Positions 20,515 to 30,643 of a DNA stretch of 64,000 nucleotides are shown here, piece after piece. The position numbers and the translations under genes were made by a program. Under the pieces are notes generated by a model, which was given only the letters and a program-made list of their open reading frames with translations, was not told the origin of the DNA and did not search any database. This DNA comes from Terripilifer ovatus (GTDB lineage Bacteria > Pseudomonadota > Alphaproteobacteria > Rhizobiales > Beijerinckiaceae), in the NCBI GenBank assembly GCA_029222685.1, contig JARHVB010000006.1, positions 62,001 through 126,000 of the forward strand. The letters are read 5' to 3'. Each line of letters opens with the position of its first letter. The stretch's first letter is position 1.

Positions 20515-20919
20515 TTAGGAGAACAAGCGATCCATCGCCGGAGGGCCACGCACGGGCGCGCCTTCGCGGCCGGTCACAGAGGGCTGAATACCCGAGCGGT
20601 CAGAGTCCGGCGGCTCGGCAAAGGTAATGACGCGCTCTGGCGCGTCGAAGGAAAGGGCGGCGGCGCCGAAGGCCACCGGATGCATGCAGGCCGCCGGGCA
20701 CTGGGTCGTGCCGTCATGGCCGGAATGATAGGGCGGCGGCTGGTCGGGGCTGCCTGACCAGTCGGACAGGCAGATGACGCCGACACCTGCCGGCAGGCTC
20801 GAGGCTGCGGCGCTGCGCGTGACGGCGTCGACGAAGCCCATCGCCAGCATGGCGTGGATCGCCAGGATGGCCAGTCCCAGGCGCAGGGATGTCAGGCGAA
20901 AGGCAAAAGCGCGGCGCAT
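20515..20919 (-). CDS. DUF2946-like secreted protein of copper operon
   Basis: A 134-residue protein with an N-terminal hydrophobic segment (LGLAILAIHAMLAMGFVDAV), then a mature part with possible metal ligands in SGHDGTTQCPAACMHP and a conserved-looking Pro-rich end (VRGPPAMDRLFS). This layout fits DUF2946, a family often found beside copper genes. It is the first gene of the minus-strand pair with the YcnI-PCuAC protein. Function unknown. Confidence 0.7.
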   Translation of the reverse strand: MRRAFAFRLTSLRLGLAILAIHAMLAMGFVDAVTRSAAASSLPAGVGVICLSDWSGSPDQPPPYHSGHDGTTQCPAACMHPVAFGAAALSFDAPERVITFAEPPDSDRSGIQPSVTGREGAPVRGPPAMDRLFS

Positions 20920-21002
20920 GGCGCATTCCCGCCACGAGCCGCGGGCCGCGTCAAGAGCGCGGCCCGCGAGGCTTCACGTCATGGTGTCGCGGCTGTGACG
21001 CC

Positions 21003-22655
<1,653 letters not shown>

Positions 22656-22866
22656 AGGCGTCATATCCTGTTGGTTGGGAACTGGAATTTGCGAGCGTTG
22701 TAGCGACGTGCCGCCTGCGGGTCCAGCGCTGTCGCGGCAGCGCGGCCGGCTGCATGCCGGCATTGTCGCGAATGAGCCATATTGCGTCTATATCGGGTCG
22801 GACCCGTTATGTTAAAAGAGCGCGCAGCAGAATCTTACCTTCTTGCACCGGTCCGGGAGACATTTC

Positions 22867-24864
22867 TTGAGCGATTCCACCCAACTTCCTCCCGCAATTG
22901 ATATTCAGGCCGCAAAAGCCGCGCTGACGCCGAAGCTGGACGGGCCGGAGGTTCCGGGAAGTGCGGGGCGCTATCGTCCTTATATTGCCGATGCGCCACA
23001 GGGCGCCGATGCGTTTGGCCTCGATGGGGCCCTGACCGGCCTGGCGGAACTCGCCGCCCACACCGGAACATCAGGCGCGCTGACAATCGGTGTTTTCGGG
23101 CCCGCCGGGTCGGGCAAGAGTTTCGCGCTCAACCGGCTGGTCGCCATGGTCGAAAGCCTGCGCGATGCGGCCGCCAAGCTCGGGCCGAAGACCCCGTTCA
23201 TCTCGCGCCTGGCCGTGGCCCGGATCGATGCCGCGAAAGCCCAGGGCAATGTCGCCAATGCGCTTGCCTCCGCCATCTTCGACGCCCTCCGCAAGCCGCC
23301 GGCCGATGGCGCTTTCGCCAAATTCGCCGACGAAGTCGCCGCCGGCGCGATCGATCCGCATGCCGCCGCCAGGGTGGCCAGCGAGCGGCTGATCGAATTG
23401 CGCCGCAAGCTCGATGCCGAACGGCAGCAATTGCACGAATTGTCGGGCCGCAAGGCGCGGCTGGCCGAAACCGTTTTGTACCAGACATCCGGCTCGCGCA
23501 TCGACTCCTACGCCCGCAGCAATCGCAGCCGGATCGAGAACCGTCTGCGTTCGTTCGGGTTCGACAGCGGCGATCCGGTCGCGACCTATAAGGACCTGGT
23601 GCGCGATGTCGCGGAGCGCGGTGGGTTGACCGGCCGCATCACCACTTTCCTGCATGCCATGTGGGCGTTTCGCGGCCAGACCAAACTGCTGGTCTGGGCG
23701 GTGATCTTCTTTGTGCTCGCCTGGGCGCTGGGCCACGCAGAAGCTTCGCAACCGTCGTGGATCGCCTGGCTGCGCGGTCTGGGTGAAGGCCTGCAGCCGA
23801 CGGTGAACGTCATTCAGAACAACGCAGGCTGGCTCGGCACGTTGCGCTCGCTGTGCAACTGGCTGGCGCTTGCCATGGTGGCGCTGAATGTGGTGCGGGC
23901 TTTCCGCTTCGTGTCGCCGATCTTCCGCGGCGTCAGCCATCTGCAGGCCGATATGGATGCGCGGCGGCAGGATCTCGATCATCTCGTCGCCAATCAGGCG
24001 CGGCTCGTCGACGACCTCAATACGGATGTGGAGACACAGGCGCGGCGTGCCGAGGAGGCGGAACGGATTGTCGTTGCCCAGGGCGTCCGCGCTGCCGCCA
24101 TGCCGGTTTCGCCCTTCGCGGCCAAGGCCAATCCGGCCGGCGACGGCGACGCCCGGAGTTTCCTGCGGGCGCTCGAAACCGGCTCGAAGAATGCCCATGC
24201 GCCGCAGCGCATTGTCGTCGCGATCGACAATGTCGATGCACTCGATGGTCCGGGCGCTTTGAGCTTTCTCGATGAAGCAACGCAGGCTTTGGCGCACAGC
24301 CCGTTCGTCGCCATCGTTGCAGCCGACAGCTCGACGCTGGGCGCCAGCGCCGAGGGGCGTGCGCGGCTGTCGAAGTTGGTGCAGGCGCCGCTCAATGTGG
24401 CCAATGCGGCGCAGGTGAATTACGGAACCTTCGTCAGGGGATTGCTGAACGGCGCCGGGCGCGGCGATCCGGGCCTGCCGCTGTTCGACGCTTCGGTTTC
24501 GAGCCTTGACGTGCCGATGCGTCAGGGCGAGGCCGCGTTGCTCGAGGCGCTCTCCGACGTCGCGGGGCGGTCGCCGCGGCATGTGCTGAGGTTCATCAAT
24601 ATCTATCGCCTGGCGCGCTCGCGGATGGATGCCTTCGCGCCGCTGGCGATCGCGCTTGCGGTGCAGAGCGGCGGCGAGCCGGGTGATATGGCGGCACTCA
24701 AAAGCGCCGTTGTGCAAGGGCTGGAAGACGATCCGCTCAAGCTCGAAGGCGCCAGCGCGCAATTGTCCGCGGTGCTCAAGGCGACGACGAAGGGGCTGAA
24801 GAAGCCGATTTCCGTGGGGGATATGAAGCAGGCGCTGAGCGTGGCTGCGGCCTATTCCCTGTAA
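22867..24864 (+). CDS. KAP-type P-loop NTPase with inserted transmembrane segments
   Basis: From TTG 22867 (GGGAG at 22855-22859) the product has 665 residues. Walker A is VFGPAGSGKSFALNR near residues 76-90; two hydrophobic segments follow (LLVWAVIFFVLAWALGHAE near residue 275 and LCNWLALAMVALNVVRAF near 330) and then Walker B, IVVAIDNVDAL near 450. Membrane helices inserted between Walker A and B define the KAP family (Kidins220/ARMS, PifA), whose bacterial members are membrane-bound NTPases, several linked to phage exclusion or stress. A helical, Arg/Glu-rich region (residues 175-265) and another after the helices may form coiled coils. The 2OG/Fe(II) oxygenase gene follows after 18 bp. 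The family call rests on architecture, so I rate it moderate. Confidence 0.72.
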   Translation: MSDSTQLPPAIDIQAAKAALTPKLDGPEVPGSAGRYRPYIADAPQGADAFGLDGALTGLAELAAHTGTSGALTIGVFGPAGSGKSFALNRLVAMVESLRDAAAKLGPKTPFISRLAVARIDAAKAQGNVANALASAIFDALRKPPADGAFAKFADEVAAGAIDPHAAARVASERLIELRRKLDAERQQLHELSGRKARLAETVLYQTSGSRIDSYARSNRSRIENRLRSFGFDSGDPVATYKDLVRDVAERGGLTGRITTFLHAMWAFRGQTKLLVWAVIFFVLAWALGHAEASQPSWIAWLRGLGEGLQPTVNVIQNNAGWLGTLRSLCNWLALAMVALNVVRAFRFVSPIFRGVSHLQADMDARRQDLDHLVANQARLVDDLNTDVETQARRAEEAERIVVAQGVRAAAMPVSPFAAKANPAGDGDARSFLRALETGSKNAHAPQRIVVAIDNVDALDGPGALSFLDEATQALAHSPFVAIVAADSSTLGASAEGRARLSKLVQAPLNVANAAQVNYGTFVRGLLNGAGRGDPGLPLFDASVSSLDVPMRQGEAALLEALSDVAGRSPRHVLRFINIYRLARSRMDAFAPLAIALAVQSGGEPGDMAALKSAVVQGLEDDPLKLEGASAQLSAVLKATTKGLKKPISVGDMKQALSVAAAYSL

Positions 24865-24882
24865 GTCTGCACTGGATATGTC

Positions 24883-25521
24883 ATGACCTATCTCAATTAC
24901 GACCGACTCGACCGGACGCCGCTGCAGAGCGATCCTTATGATTATCTGATCGTCGAGGATTTCATCACGCCGGAGCTGTTCGCCAAAGTCAGCGACGATT
25001 TTCCGGACGTGCCCGGCCCCGGATCGCATCCGCCGTCGGAATTGAAGATCGAGGGCGCTTTCGCCGACCTGATGGCGGAACTCGATGGCGACAGATTCCG
25101 GCAGGCGATCGAGGACAAGTTCGGCATCGATCTCACCGGTCGCCCGACCATGTATACGGTGCGTGGCTTCGTGCGCGATACCGATGGGGAAATCCATACG
25201 GATTCCCGCACCAAGATCATCACCGTCCTGCTCTACATGAACCCGAAGTGGGAGGCCGACGGCGGGCGCCTGCGGGTGCTGCGCTCCGGCGACGATCTCG
25301 AAGCCTATGCGGCCGAAGTACCACCCTATGGCGGCACCCTGCTGGCGTTCCGCCGTTCCGACAATTCATGGCACGGCCACAAGCCGTCTTCCGGCCCGCG
25401 CCGGGCGATCCAGCTCAACTGGGTTCTCGATCAGAACGTCGTCGATCGTGAGCAGAGCCGTCACCGCTGGTCGACCCGCTTCAAGAAAGTGAAAGCCGCG
25501 ATTCTGCCGCACGCGGGCTGA
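24883..25521 (+). CDS. 2-oxoglutarate/Fe(II)-dependent oxygenase family protein
   Basis: A 212-residue double-stranded beta-helix protein. The Fe ligands are His and Asp in EIHTDSRTKIITVLLYMNP (about residues 104-106) and the distal His in SDNSWHGHKPSSGPRRAIQL (about residue 163); the following Arg binds 2-oxoglutarate. The DGGRLRVLRSGDDLEAYAAEVPP and GGTLLAFRRS strands match the prolyl 4-hydroxylase-like branch. The substrate is unknown. It lies 18 bp behind the KAP NTPase gene on the same strand, which suggests joint expression. The ribosome site before ATG 24883 is weak. Confidence 0.82.
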   Translation: MTYLNYDRLDRTPLQSDPYDYLIVEDFITPELFAKVSDDFPDVPGPGSHPPSELKIEGAFADLMAELDGDRFRQAIEDKFGIDLTGRPTMYTVRGFVRDTDGEIHTDSRTKIITVLLYMNPKWEADGGRLRVLRSGDDLEAYAAEVPPYGGTLLAFRRSDNSWHGHKPSSGPRRAIQLNWVLDQNVVDREQSRHRWSTRFKKVKAAILPHAG

Positions 25522-25530
25522 ACGAGGAGA

Positions 25531-25573
25531 CACCCTCATCCGACCCTTGCGATGCGAGGGTCGGATGAGGGTG
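25531..25573. repeat. REP-like palindrome overlapping the 3' end of the opgC-like gene
   Basis: Seventeen-bp arms (CACCCTCATCCGACCCT at 25531-25547 and its exact complement at 25557-25573) enclose a 9-nt loop. The same 15-mer is found at 10245-10259 and in part at 10371-10380. It lies 10 nt after the oxygenase stop and supplies the stop codon and last codons of the convergent OpgC-like gene, so it could also act as a terminator for both. Confidence 0.7.
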
Positions 25574-26762
25574 GCCTTTCTGATGATACGCCTTGCGCCG
25601 TGTGTTGATCGGCGCGTGTTCTCGCTGCGCGCCACGGCGTCGACTTGAACCAGCCGACAATGAAGGCCGCCGCGGTGAGCACCGCCATGCCGAGCAGATT
25701 GACGGCCGTCGTGGTGAAGAAGCCGCGGCCGAGCCAGTCGAGCAGCATGCCGCAGGCCTGCGACATGAATAGCCCGGTCAGGAAAACCGCCAGCGTCTGC
25801 TGGCCGACGCGCCGCATCAACTCGGTGAACGGGCCGGACAGGCGCCGTCCGCCTTCGCCGACGGCGATCCAGGCCAGATAGGCGGTGGCGAGAAAGTGCA
25901 GATAGCGGAGCGGTCCATAGCTCGTCTTGCTGTTCCATTCCGCCAGGGTGCGATAGGCGCCATCGAGGCCGATCGAGGCGCCCCAGCCGCCATCGCAGGC
26001 GAACATCAACTGACAGGACGGCGGGACCAGGGCGACGACGAGAGCGATCGCGGCGATGATGAGCCGTCTGTCCACGGGCGGGGCAGGCAGCCAGCCGCGC
26101 ATGAAGCCGAAGCCGGTGAAAAAGATCAGCGCCCAGCCGAGCGGATTGAAATACCACATCCGCCCGGTTGTCGGATCGGCGACGAGATTGACGCCGAAGA
26201 CATTGGCCGAGACCCACAGCGCCAGAACGAAAGCCGCGACGAGCCAGCGGTTGACGGCTGCCAGCGCCATGATGATGGGGATCATCGCCAGCAGCAGGAG
26301 ATACATCGGCAGGATGTCGAACCAGTCGGGGATATACGTCAGCGTCGCCAGCCTGGCGAAATTGCCCTGCACGTCGGCAAAGAACGGATCGAGGCCCATG
26401 CGCTCGCTGGTGTAAAAATGCGTTCCGGTCCAGCGGTCGGCGGCGACGGCGAGAGAAACGACAACGACGAACGAGCCGATATGCGCCCAATAGACCTGCC
26501 AGACCCGGTGGAGGATGCGCGCGGCGCCCATCAGCCAGCCGCGCGCGGCGAAGACGCCGCCGAAGGCGATGGCCGACGCCATGCCCGAACAGAAGACGAA
26601 AAGATCGGCGGCATCGCTGAAACCGAACCGCGCCGGGATCCATTCCGCCCACAGATTTTCGGGCATGTGCGCGACCAGAATGATGAACATGCCGACGCCG
26701 CGAAAGAAATCGAGACGCGGGTCCCTGATCCTGGCCTTCGGCTGCATCGCAATGCTGGTCAT
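25536..26762 (-). CDS. opgC: OpgC-like integral membrane protein (acyltransferase-like)
   Basis: A 408-residue protein with about 10 membrane helices. It starts DPRLDFFRGVGMFIILVAHMP, the conserved D-x-x-R/F-x-R-G...H pattern of the OpgC family, followed by FGFSDAADLFVFCSGMASAIAFG. OpgC proteins succinylate osmoregulated periplasmic glucans, and relatives act in other envelope glycan modifications. No glucan synthase gene (opgGH) is in the window. The last dozen codons, including the stop, come from a REP-like palindrome, giving an unusual polar C-terminus (PPSSDPRIARVG). Confidence 0.82.
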   Translation of the reverse strand: MTSIAMQPKARIRDPRLDFFRGVGMFIILVAHMPENLWAEWIPARFGFSDAADLFVFCSGMASAIAFGGVFAARGWLMGAARILHRVWQVYWAHIGSFVVVVSLAVAADRWTGTHFYTSERMGLDPFFADVQGNFARLATLTYIPDWFDILPMYLLLLAMIPIIMALAAVNRWLVAAFVLALWVSANVFGVNLVADPTTGRMWYFNPLGWALIFFTGFGFMRGWLPAPPVDRRLIIAAIALVVALVPPSCQLMFACDGGWGASIGLDGAYRTLAEWNSKTSYGPLRYLHFLATAYLAWIAVGEGGRRLSGPFTELMRRVGQQTLAVFLTGLFMSQACGMLLDWLGRGFFTTTAVNLLGMAVLTAAAFIVGWFKSTPWRAARTRADQHTAQGVSSERPPSSDPRIARVG

Positions 26763-26847
26763 CTGACGGTTCCAGACATGCTTATGTCAATGACATGGCT
26801 CTCAAAAGGCATCAAGACGCGCCCTATCACGAATGCTTGTGCCGCCG

Positions 26848-28302
26848 TCAGGCCACGGCGTGGGCCTTTAACTCAAATGTCTGCGAATGCGGATGAAGGC
26901 GGGCGAGCACCGCGCGGGAGAAGCGATCCTGCGATCTGATCGTATGCCGGAAGGCGAGCAGCTTCTGTGCCAGACTTTTCGCGCCGGCGTCGGCCGCGAA
27001 GCCGATCAGCGTCCGCAGGAAGACGTCGCGCTGGGCGTGGCTGCCGCCCAACTGTTGCATGCGGCCGGTCAATCGTCCGAATTCAGCGCCGATCATTCCG
27101 GCGGCATGCGCGCTTTCCAGGGCCTCGGCGAGGGGAATGCCGATGTCGCGCGCGACTCTGCCCTGATCGCTGGGGCTGGCTGCGCACAGGCGCAGGCGAT
27201 CGATCAGTTGTCGCGCTCCCTTTGCATCGCCAAAGGCCAGCAGGGCGAGCAGATCGTGCAGGGAGGCGAAAACAAGTTGGGTATCGCCGATCCGCTGTCG
27301 TGCACCCTCTGCGAGAACGGCCAGGCGGTCGCCGACATCGACGCCGTCCTGGCGCAGTCTCCACAGCAGCGAAATGGCATTGGCGATGTCGCGGAAATCC
27401 GACGATGGCTGCGGATAGATTTCGCGATCATAAAGCTCGAGGACTTTCGCTTGGCGTCCGAGCGTCAGGTGCAGCAATGCGAGATGCCAGCTCATGTGAA
27501 AGCGAAAGTTGTTGGCGTGCGACCAGGAGCTGCGTGTCTGTTCGAGCCAGGCGATCCCTTCAACCAGCCGCCCGCCAGTTTCAAAGACATGCGCCAGCGC
27601 GTGCTGGGCCCAGACATCGTCGGGCTGATGCGCCAAAGCCTGGCGCGCCATCCGTTCGGCGGCGCTGCTTTCGCCGCTCTCTCCGAGGACGAAGGCATGA
27701 CAGCCAAGAACAAACCCATAGCCTGGGGCGGATTCATCCCATGTGCGCAAGGCGCGGGCTGAAGCGTGCAGCATTCCGGCCTGATCGCCGGCCATAAAGC
27801 GCAGGGCATGGGCGAGTTTGAACGACAGCAAATCCGGCCGTGCTGCATCCGCTGCTTCCAGGCGGTCCGCCGCGCCGCGCCATTGGCCACCGGCGGCCAG
27901 GCGCAGGCTTTCGCACAGTCTGATCTCGAAAGCCGTGGCGCGGCGTCCCTGAATGGCTTTGTCCAGTCGGGCCGAGATCTCACAGGCGCGCAGCGCCGGG
28001 CCGGCCCGTCCCTGCAGGACATTGATGAAGCCTTGCAGCGCATGAGCGGCCGGCAGTTCAGGGTCGAGCACCAGGGCGTTGACCAGCGTTTCGGTCGTTT
28101 CGGGCCGGTGCGCGGCGAAATGGAATGTCGTGTCCGCAAACAGCGAGACGGCGCATTCGTCCATGCTGGAATGTTGTCCGGAATATCGATCGGCGATAGC
28201 TTTTTCCGATCCCACGGATCGGAAAGGCGTGTCTCGTTTATTCAACGAGCGCATTTTCTTCACGCGGACCGGCGTCCGCTTCGCTTGAAAATGCGCTGCC
28301 AT
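26848..28302 (-). CDS. Tetratricopeptide-repeat protein similar to TTC38
   Basis: A 484-residue helical-repeat protein. TPR-like helices run from about residue 65 to the end; segments such as PLPAAHALQGF-type PELPAAHALQGFINVLQG, GYGFVLGCHAFVLGESGESS, VWAQHALAHVFETGGRLVEG and HMSWHLALLHLTLGR match the TTC38 family, which is widespread in proteobacteria with no known biochemistry. It probably mediates protein binding in the cytoplasm. The first 45 residues are basic and may be over-long; ATG 28254 is an alternative start. Confidence 0.72.
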   Translation of the reverse strand: MAAHFQAKRTPVRVKKMRSLNKRDTPFRSVGSEKAIADRYSGQHSSMDECAVSLFADTTFHFAAHRPETTETLVNALVLDPELPAAHALQGFINVLQGRAGPALRACEISARLDKAIQGRRATAFEIRLCESLRLAAGGQWRGAADRLEAADAARPDLLSFKLAHALRFMAGDQAGMLHASARALRTWDESAPGYGFVLGCHAFVLGESGESSAAERMARQALAHQPDDVWAQHALAHVFETGGRLVEGIAWLEQTRSSWSHANNFRFHMSWHLALLHLTLGRQAKVLELYDREIYPQPSSDFRDIANAISLLWRLRQDGVDVGDRLAVLAEGARQRIGDTQLVFASLHDLLALLAFGDAKGARQLIDRLRLCAASPSDQGRVARDIGIPLAEALESAHAAGMIGAEFGRLTGRMQQLGGSHAQRDVFLRTLIGFAADAGAKSLAQKLLAFRHTIRSQDRFSRAVLARLHPHSQTFELKAHAVA

Positions 28303-28511
28303 CGGTCCCTCGCGTCAACTGCCCGAAATCCGCCCTGAGTGTAGGGGAATCGCGCGACGATCCCGCTTCACGTCCGTTTGCGAACAGTCACGTTCGGGTG
28401 AGCGGCGCGTTAACTGGGGAGCCTAAAAGTTGATCCGGGTCTATGATCCACCGTCGCTTGCCTTTGTTTGCACGAAGATTAGGCTCCTTCGGAGCGGAGG
28501 GAACATTGGTG

Positions 28512-29363
28512 ATGGTTCGCGGATGGGTCATACGGGCGGGCGCCCCGTGCCTGCTGATTTTGGGGCTGACCTTCGCCTCGCAGGCCTCGGCATGCTCCGA
28601 TGTGTCGCCCTGCGATGTGGATGGCGGGTCCTATTTCGTCCGTCCGCCGGCCGGTTGGGACGGCAAGTCATTGCTGCCGGTGGTGTTCTATTTTCACGGC
28701 CACAGCGACAGCGCGGCGGTGACGATCGCCGACCCCTATATGAAGAAGTCGCTCGATGACGCGGGCATTCTGCTCGTTGCGATGGATGGCGAGAACCGCT
28801 CGTGGTCGTTCCCCGGCAAGCTCACCGGCAGCCGCGACGATATCGCCTATACGGCCGCGGTCCTTGCCGATGTGAAGAAGCGATTCCCGGTCGATAATTC
28901 ATTGTTGCTCGCGTCTGGCTTTTCGGTCGGCGGGTCGATGGTGTGGAATGTCGCCTGCTCGCTCGGCAATGCGTTCTCAGGCTATGCGCCGATGTCGGGT
29001 TCATATTGGGAGCCGATGCCGACGGACTGTCCCGGAGGCCCGGTGGCGCTGCGGCACATCCACGGCACGGCGGACAGGACGGTGCCTCTCGCTGGGCGCA
29101 GCCTGCGCAACGGCCAGTTCAGACAGGGCGATTCCAACGAAAGCTTTCGCCGCCTGCTGGCGCGCAACGGTTGTCCGTCCGAGCCGGACCATGTGTCGAC
29201 GCGCGACGTGCTGACCTGTCGCACATGGAGCGCGGGTTCCTGTTCGGGTAGCAAGGGCGCCGAATTCTGCCTGCACGATGGCGGTCACACCATCCAGAGC
29301 CAGTGGATCGTCGACAGCATGAACTGGCTGCGGGCGCAAAGGCCGGCGACAGCCAAGCGGTAA
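28512..29363 (+). CDS. LpqC-like secreted alpha/beta hydrolase (polyhydroxybutyrate depolymerase/feruloyl esterase type)
   Basis: About 283 residues from ATG 28512; GTG 28509 or TTG 28506 are also within reach of GGAGG at 28496-28500. A signal peptide ends near ASQASA. The nucleophile elbow is LASGFSVGGSMVWNVACSLG (G-x-S-x-G-G), an oxyanion strand is VVFYFHGHSDSAA, the acid lies in HIHGTADRTVPLAG, and the His in FCLHDGGHTIQSQW. Several Cys pairs suggest disulfides in the periplasm. The family hydrolyses short esters; the substrate is not assigned. Its TAA and the convergent MFS stop lie within a small hairpin (CGGTAA 29358-29363 and TTACCG 29373-29378). Confidence 0.82.
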   Translation: MVRGWVIRAGAPCLLILGLTFASQASACSDVSPCDVDGGSYFVRPPAGWDGKSLLPVVFYFHGHSDSAAVTIADPYMKKSLDDAGILLVAMDGENRSWSFPGKLTGSRDDIAYTAAVLADVKKRFPVDNSLLLASGFSVGGSMVWNVACSLGNAFSGYAPMSGSYWEPMPTDCPGGPVALRHIHGTADRTVPLAGRSLRNGQFRQGDSNESFRRLLARNGCPSEPDHVSTRDVLTCRTWSAGSCSGSKGAEFCLHDGGHTIQSQWIVDSMNWLRAQRPATAKR

Positions 29364-29372
29364 CGTCGCAGC

Positions 29373-30587
29373 TTACCGTTCTGTGGCCGCAGCCGATTTC
29401 CTGCTGCTGACGAACAGGAAAATGAGCGTCGCTACGACGAGCAGCGCTGCATTCGACATGATGCCGCCGGCGTGGCCGATGCCGGAAAAATCGTCGATGA
29501 GGCCGATGACGACCGGGCCCGCCACAAAGCCGATGTCGCTCAGCGTTCGCTGCAGGCCCATGCCCGATCCATATTGCCGGCGCGGCAGGATGGCGATGGA
29601 ATAGGCGCCGATGGCCGGCCCGTTGAGGCCGCCAAACACGCCATAAAGCACCATGGACAGCCAGAACCAGTATTGCTGCGCTCCGGCGATGACGGCGAGT
29701 AGGGCGATGGCCATGCCGATCATTGAATAGCCGACCGCCATACGGGCTCCGGCCTTCTGAATCAGCATTTGGCTGAACGGCATCATCGTCATCATGGTGA
29801 CGGCGATGATGCCTATGCCCAGTCCGATCCGGGAAACGTCGAGACCGAACGAATCCTGTGCGATCAGGGGGATGAGCTGGAACATGCAGGCGGTGCGGGT
29901 GAAGAAGGAGACGCCGCTGACGAAGGAAATTGCCATGAACGGCCCGCTGAACATGCCGCGCTTGCCGCTCCCCAATGCGCCTGAAAGACTATGCACAGGC
30001 GCGGCTTTGGTATCCTGGAAACTGAAGATCGCGAGAACAGCCGTCACGAGAGAAATGACCAGCAAAGCCCAGAACGGAGCCGTGAGGCCAAAAAACTTTG
30101 CCGCATAACCACCAAAGACAGTGCCCAGGGTTGCGCCCATCTGCAGCGCGAGTTGATAGAGCCCGACCAGCCGGGCGCGCGTAGTGGGCGTCGAGAGGTC
30201 GGCGAGGGCTGCCAGCGATACCGTCAGGTACATGCCGGAGCCGACGCCCTGGACGAAGCGCCAGAAGCACAGCTGGACGAAATCCGTCGTCAAAGCCGCG
30301 CCGATGCTGCCGACTGCAATGATCAACGGCCCGGCGACCAGCAGCGGCCTCCGGCCGGTCTGTTGGCTGAGCCAGCCCGAGGGAAAATTGGCGAGCAGGC
30401 GTCCAACACCGAAAATCGTCACCAGCATGCCAACGAGGGTGCTGGTGACGCCGAAGGAGGCGGCGTAGAGCGACAGCACCGGCACGACCATGCCGCTGCC
30501 CATCATCGTGCAGCAGATCATGATCAGCAGCGGCCAGATCTGCCGTTCCTGCTTGAAAGACTCCCAGATGGTGTTCAAACCGCGCAT
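29373..30587 (-). CDS. MFS transporter, last gene of the putative catabolic cluster
   Basis: A 404-residue protein with 12 predicted helices. The MFS loop motif 2-3 appears as GRLLANFPSGWLSQQTGRRPLL (G-x-x-x-D/S-x-x-G-R-R), and the second half begins after a loop near residue 195 (KRGMFSGPFMAISFVSG). It follows the maleate-isomerase-like gene by 56 bp on the same strand and may import the pathway substrate or export a product. The start is ATG 30587; the ribosome site is weak. Confidence 0.85.
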   Translation of the reverse strand: MRGLNTIWESFKQERQIWPLLIMICCTMMGSGMVVPVLSLYAASFGVTSTLVGMLVTIFGVGRLLANFPSGWLSQQTGRRPLLVAGPLIIAVGSIGAALTTDFVQLCFWRFVQGVGSGMYLTVSLAALADLSTPTTRARLVGLYQLALQMGATLGTVFGGYAAKFFGLTAPFWALLVISLVTAVLAIFSFQDTKAAPVHSLSGALGSGKRGMFSGPFMAISFVSGVSFFTRTACMFQLIPLIAQDSFGLDVSRIGLGIGIIAVTMMTMMPFSQMLIQKAGARMAVGYSMIGMAIALLAVIAGAQQYWFWLSMVLYGVFGGLNGPAIGAYSIAILPRRQYGSGMGLQRTLSDIGFVAGPVVIGLIDDFSGIGHAGGIMSNAALLVVATLIFLFVSSRKSAAATER

Positions 30588-30643
30588 TCGCGAGCTTTTC
30601 GCAGTCCGCCCGTTTCAGGTCAACTTGCGCGATAGCCTGCCCC

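Noticed and set aside
23071-25197. 708-codon open frame on the minus strand opposite the KAP NTPase and oxygenase genes
   Set aside because: Its translation is Arg/His/Gln-rich with no fold character, while the plus strand shows clear Walker motifs and Fe ligands. High GC in third positions opens such frames.
29358-29378. Small hairpin CGGTAA/TTACCG joining two convergent stops as a terminator
   Set aside because: Only 6 bp of stem with a 9-nt loop and no U-run; mentioned with the esterase gene but not strong enough for its own entry.
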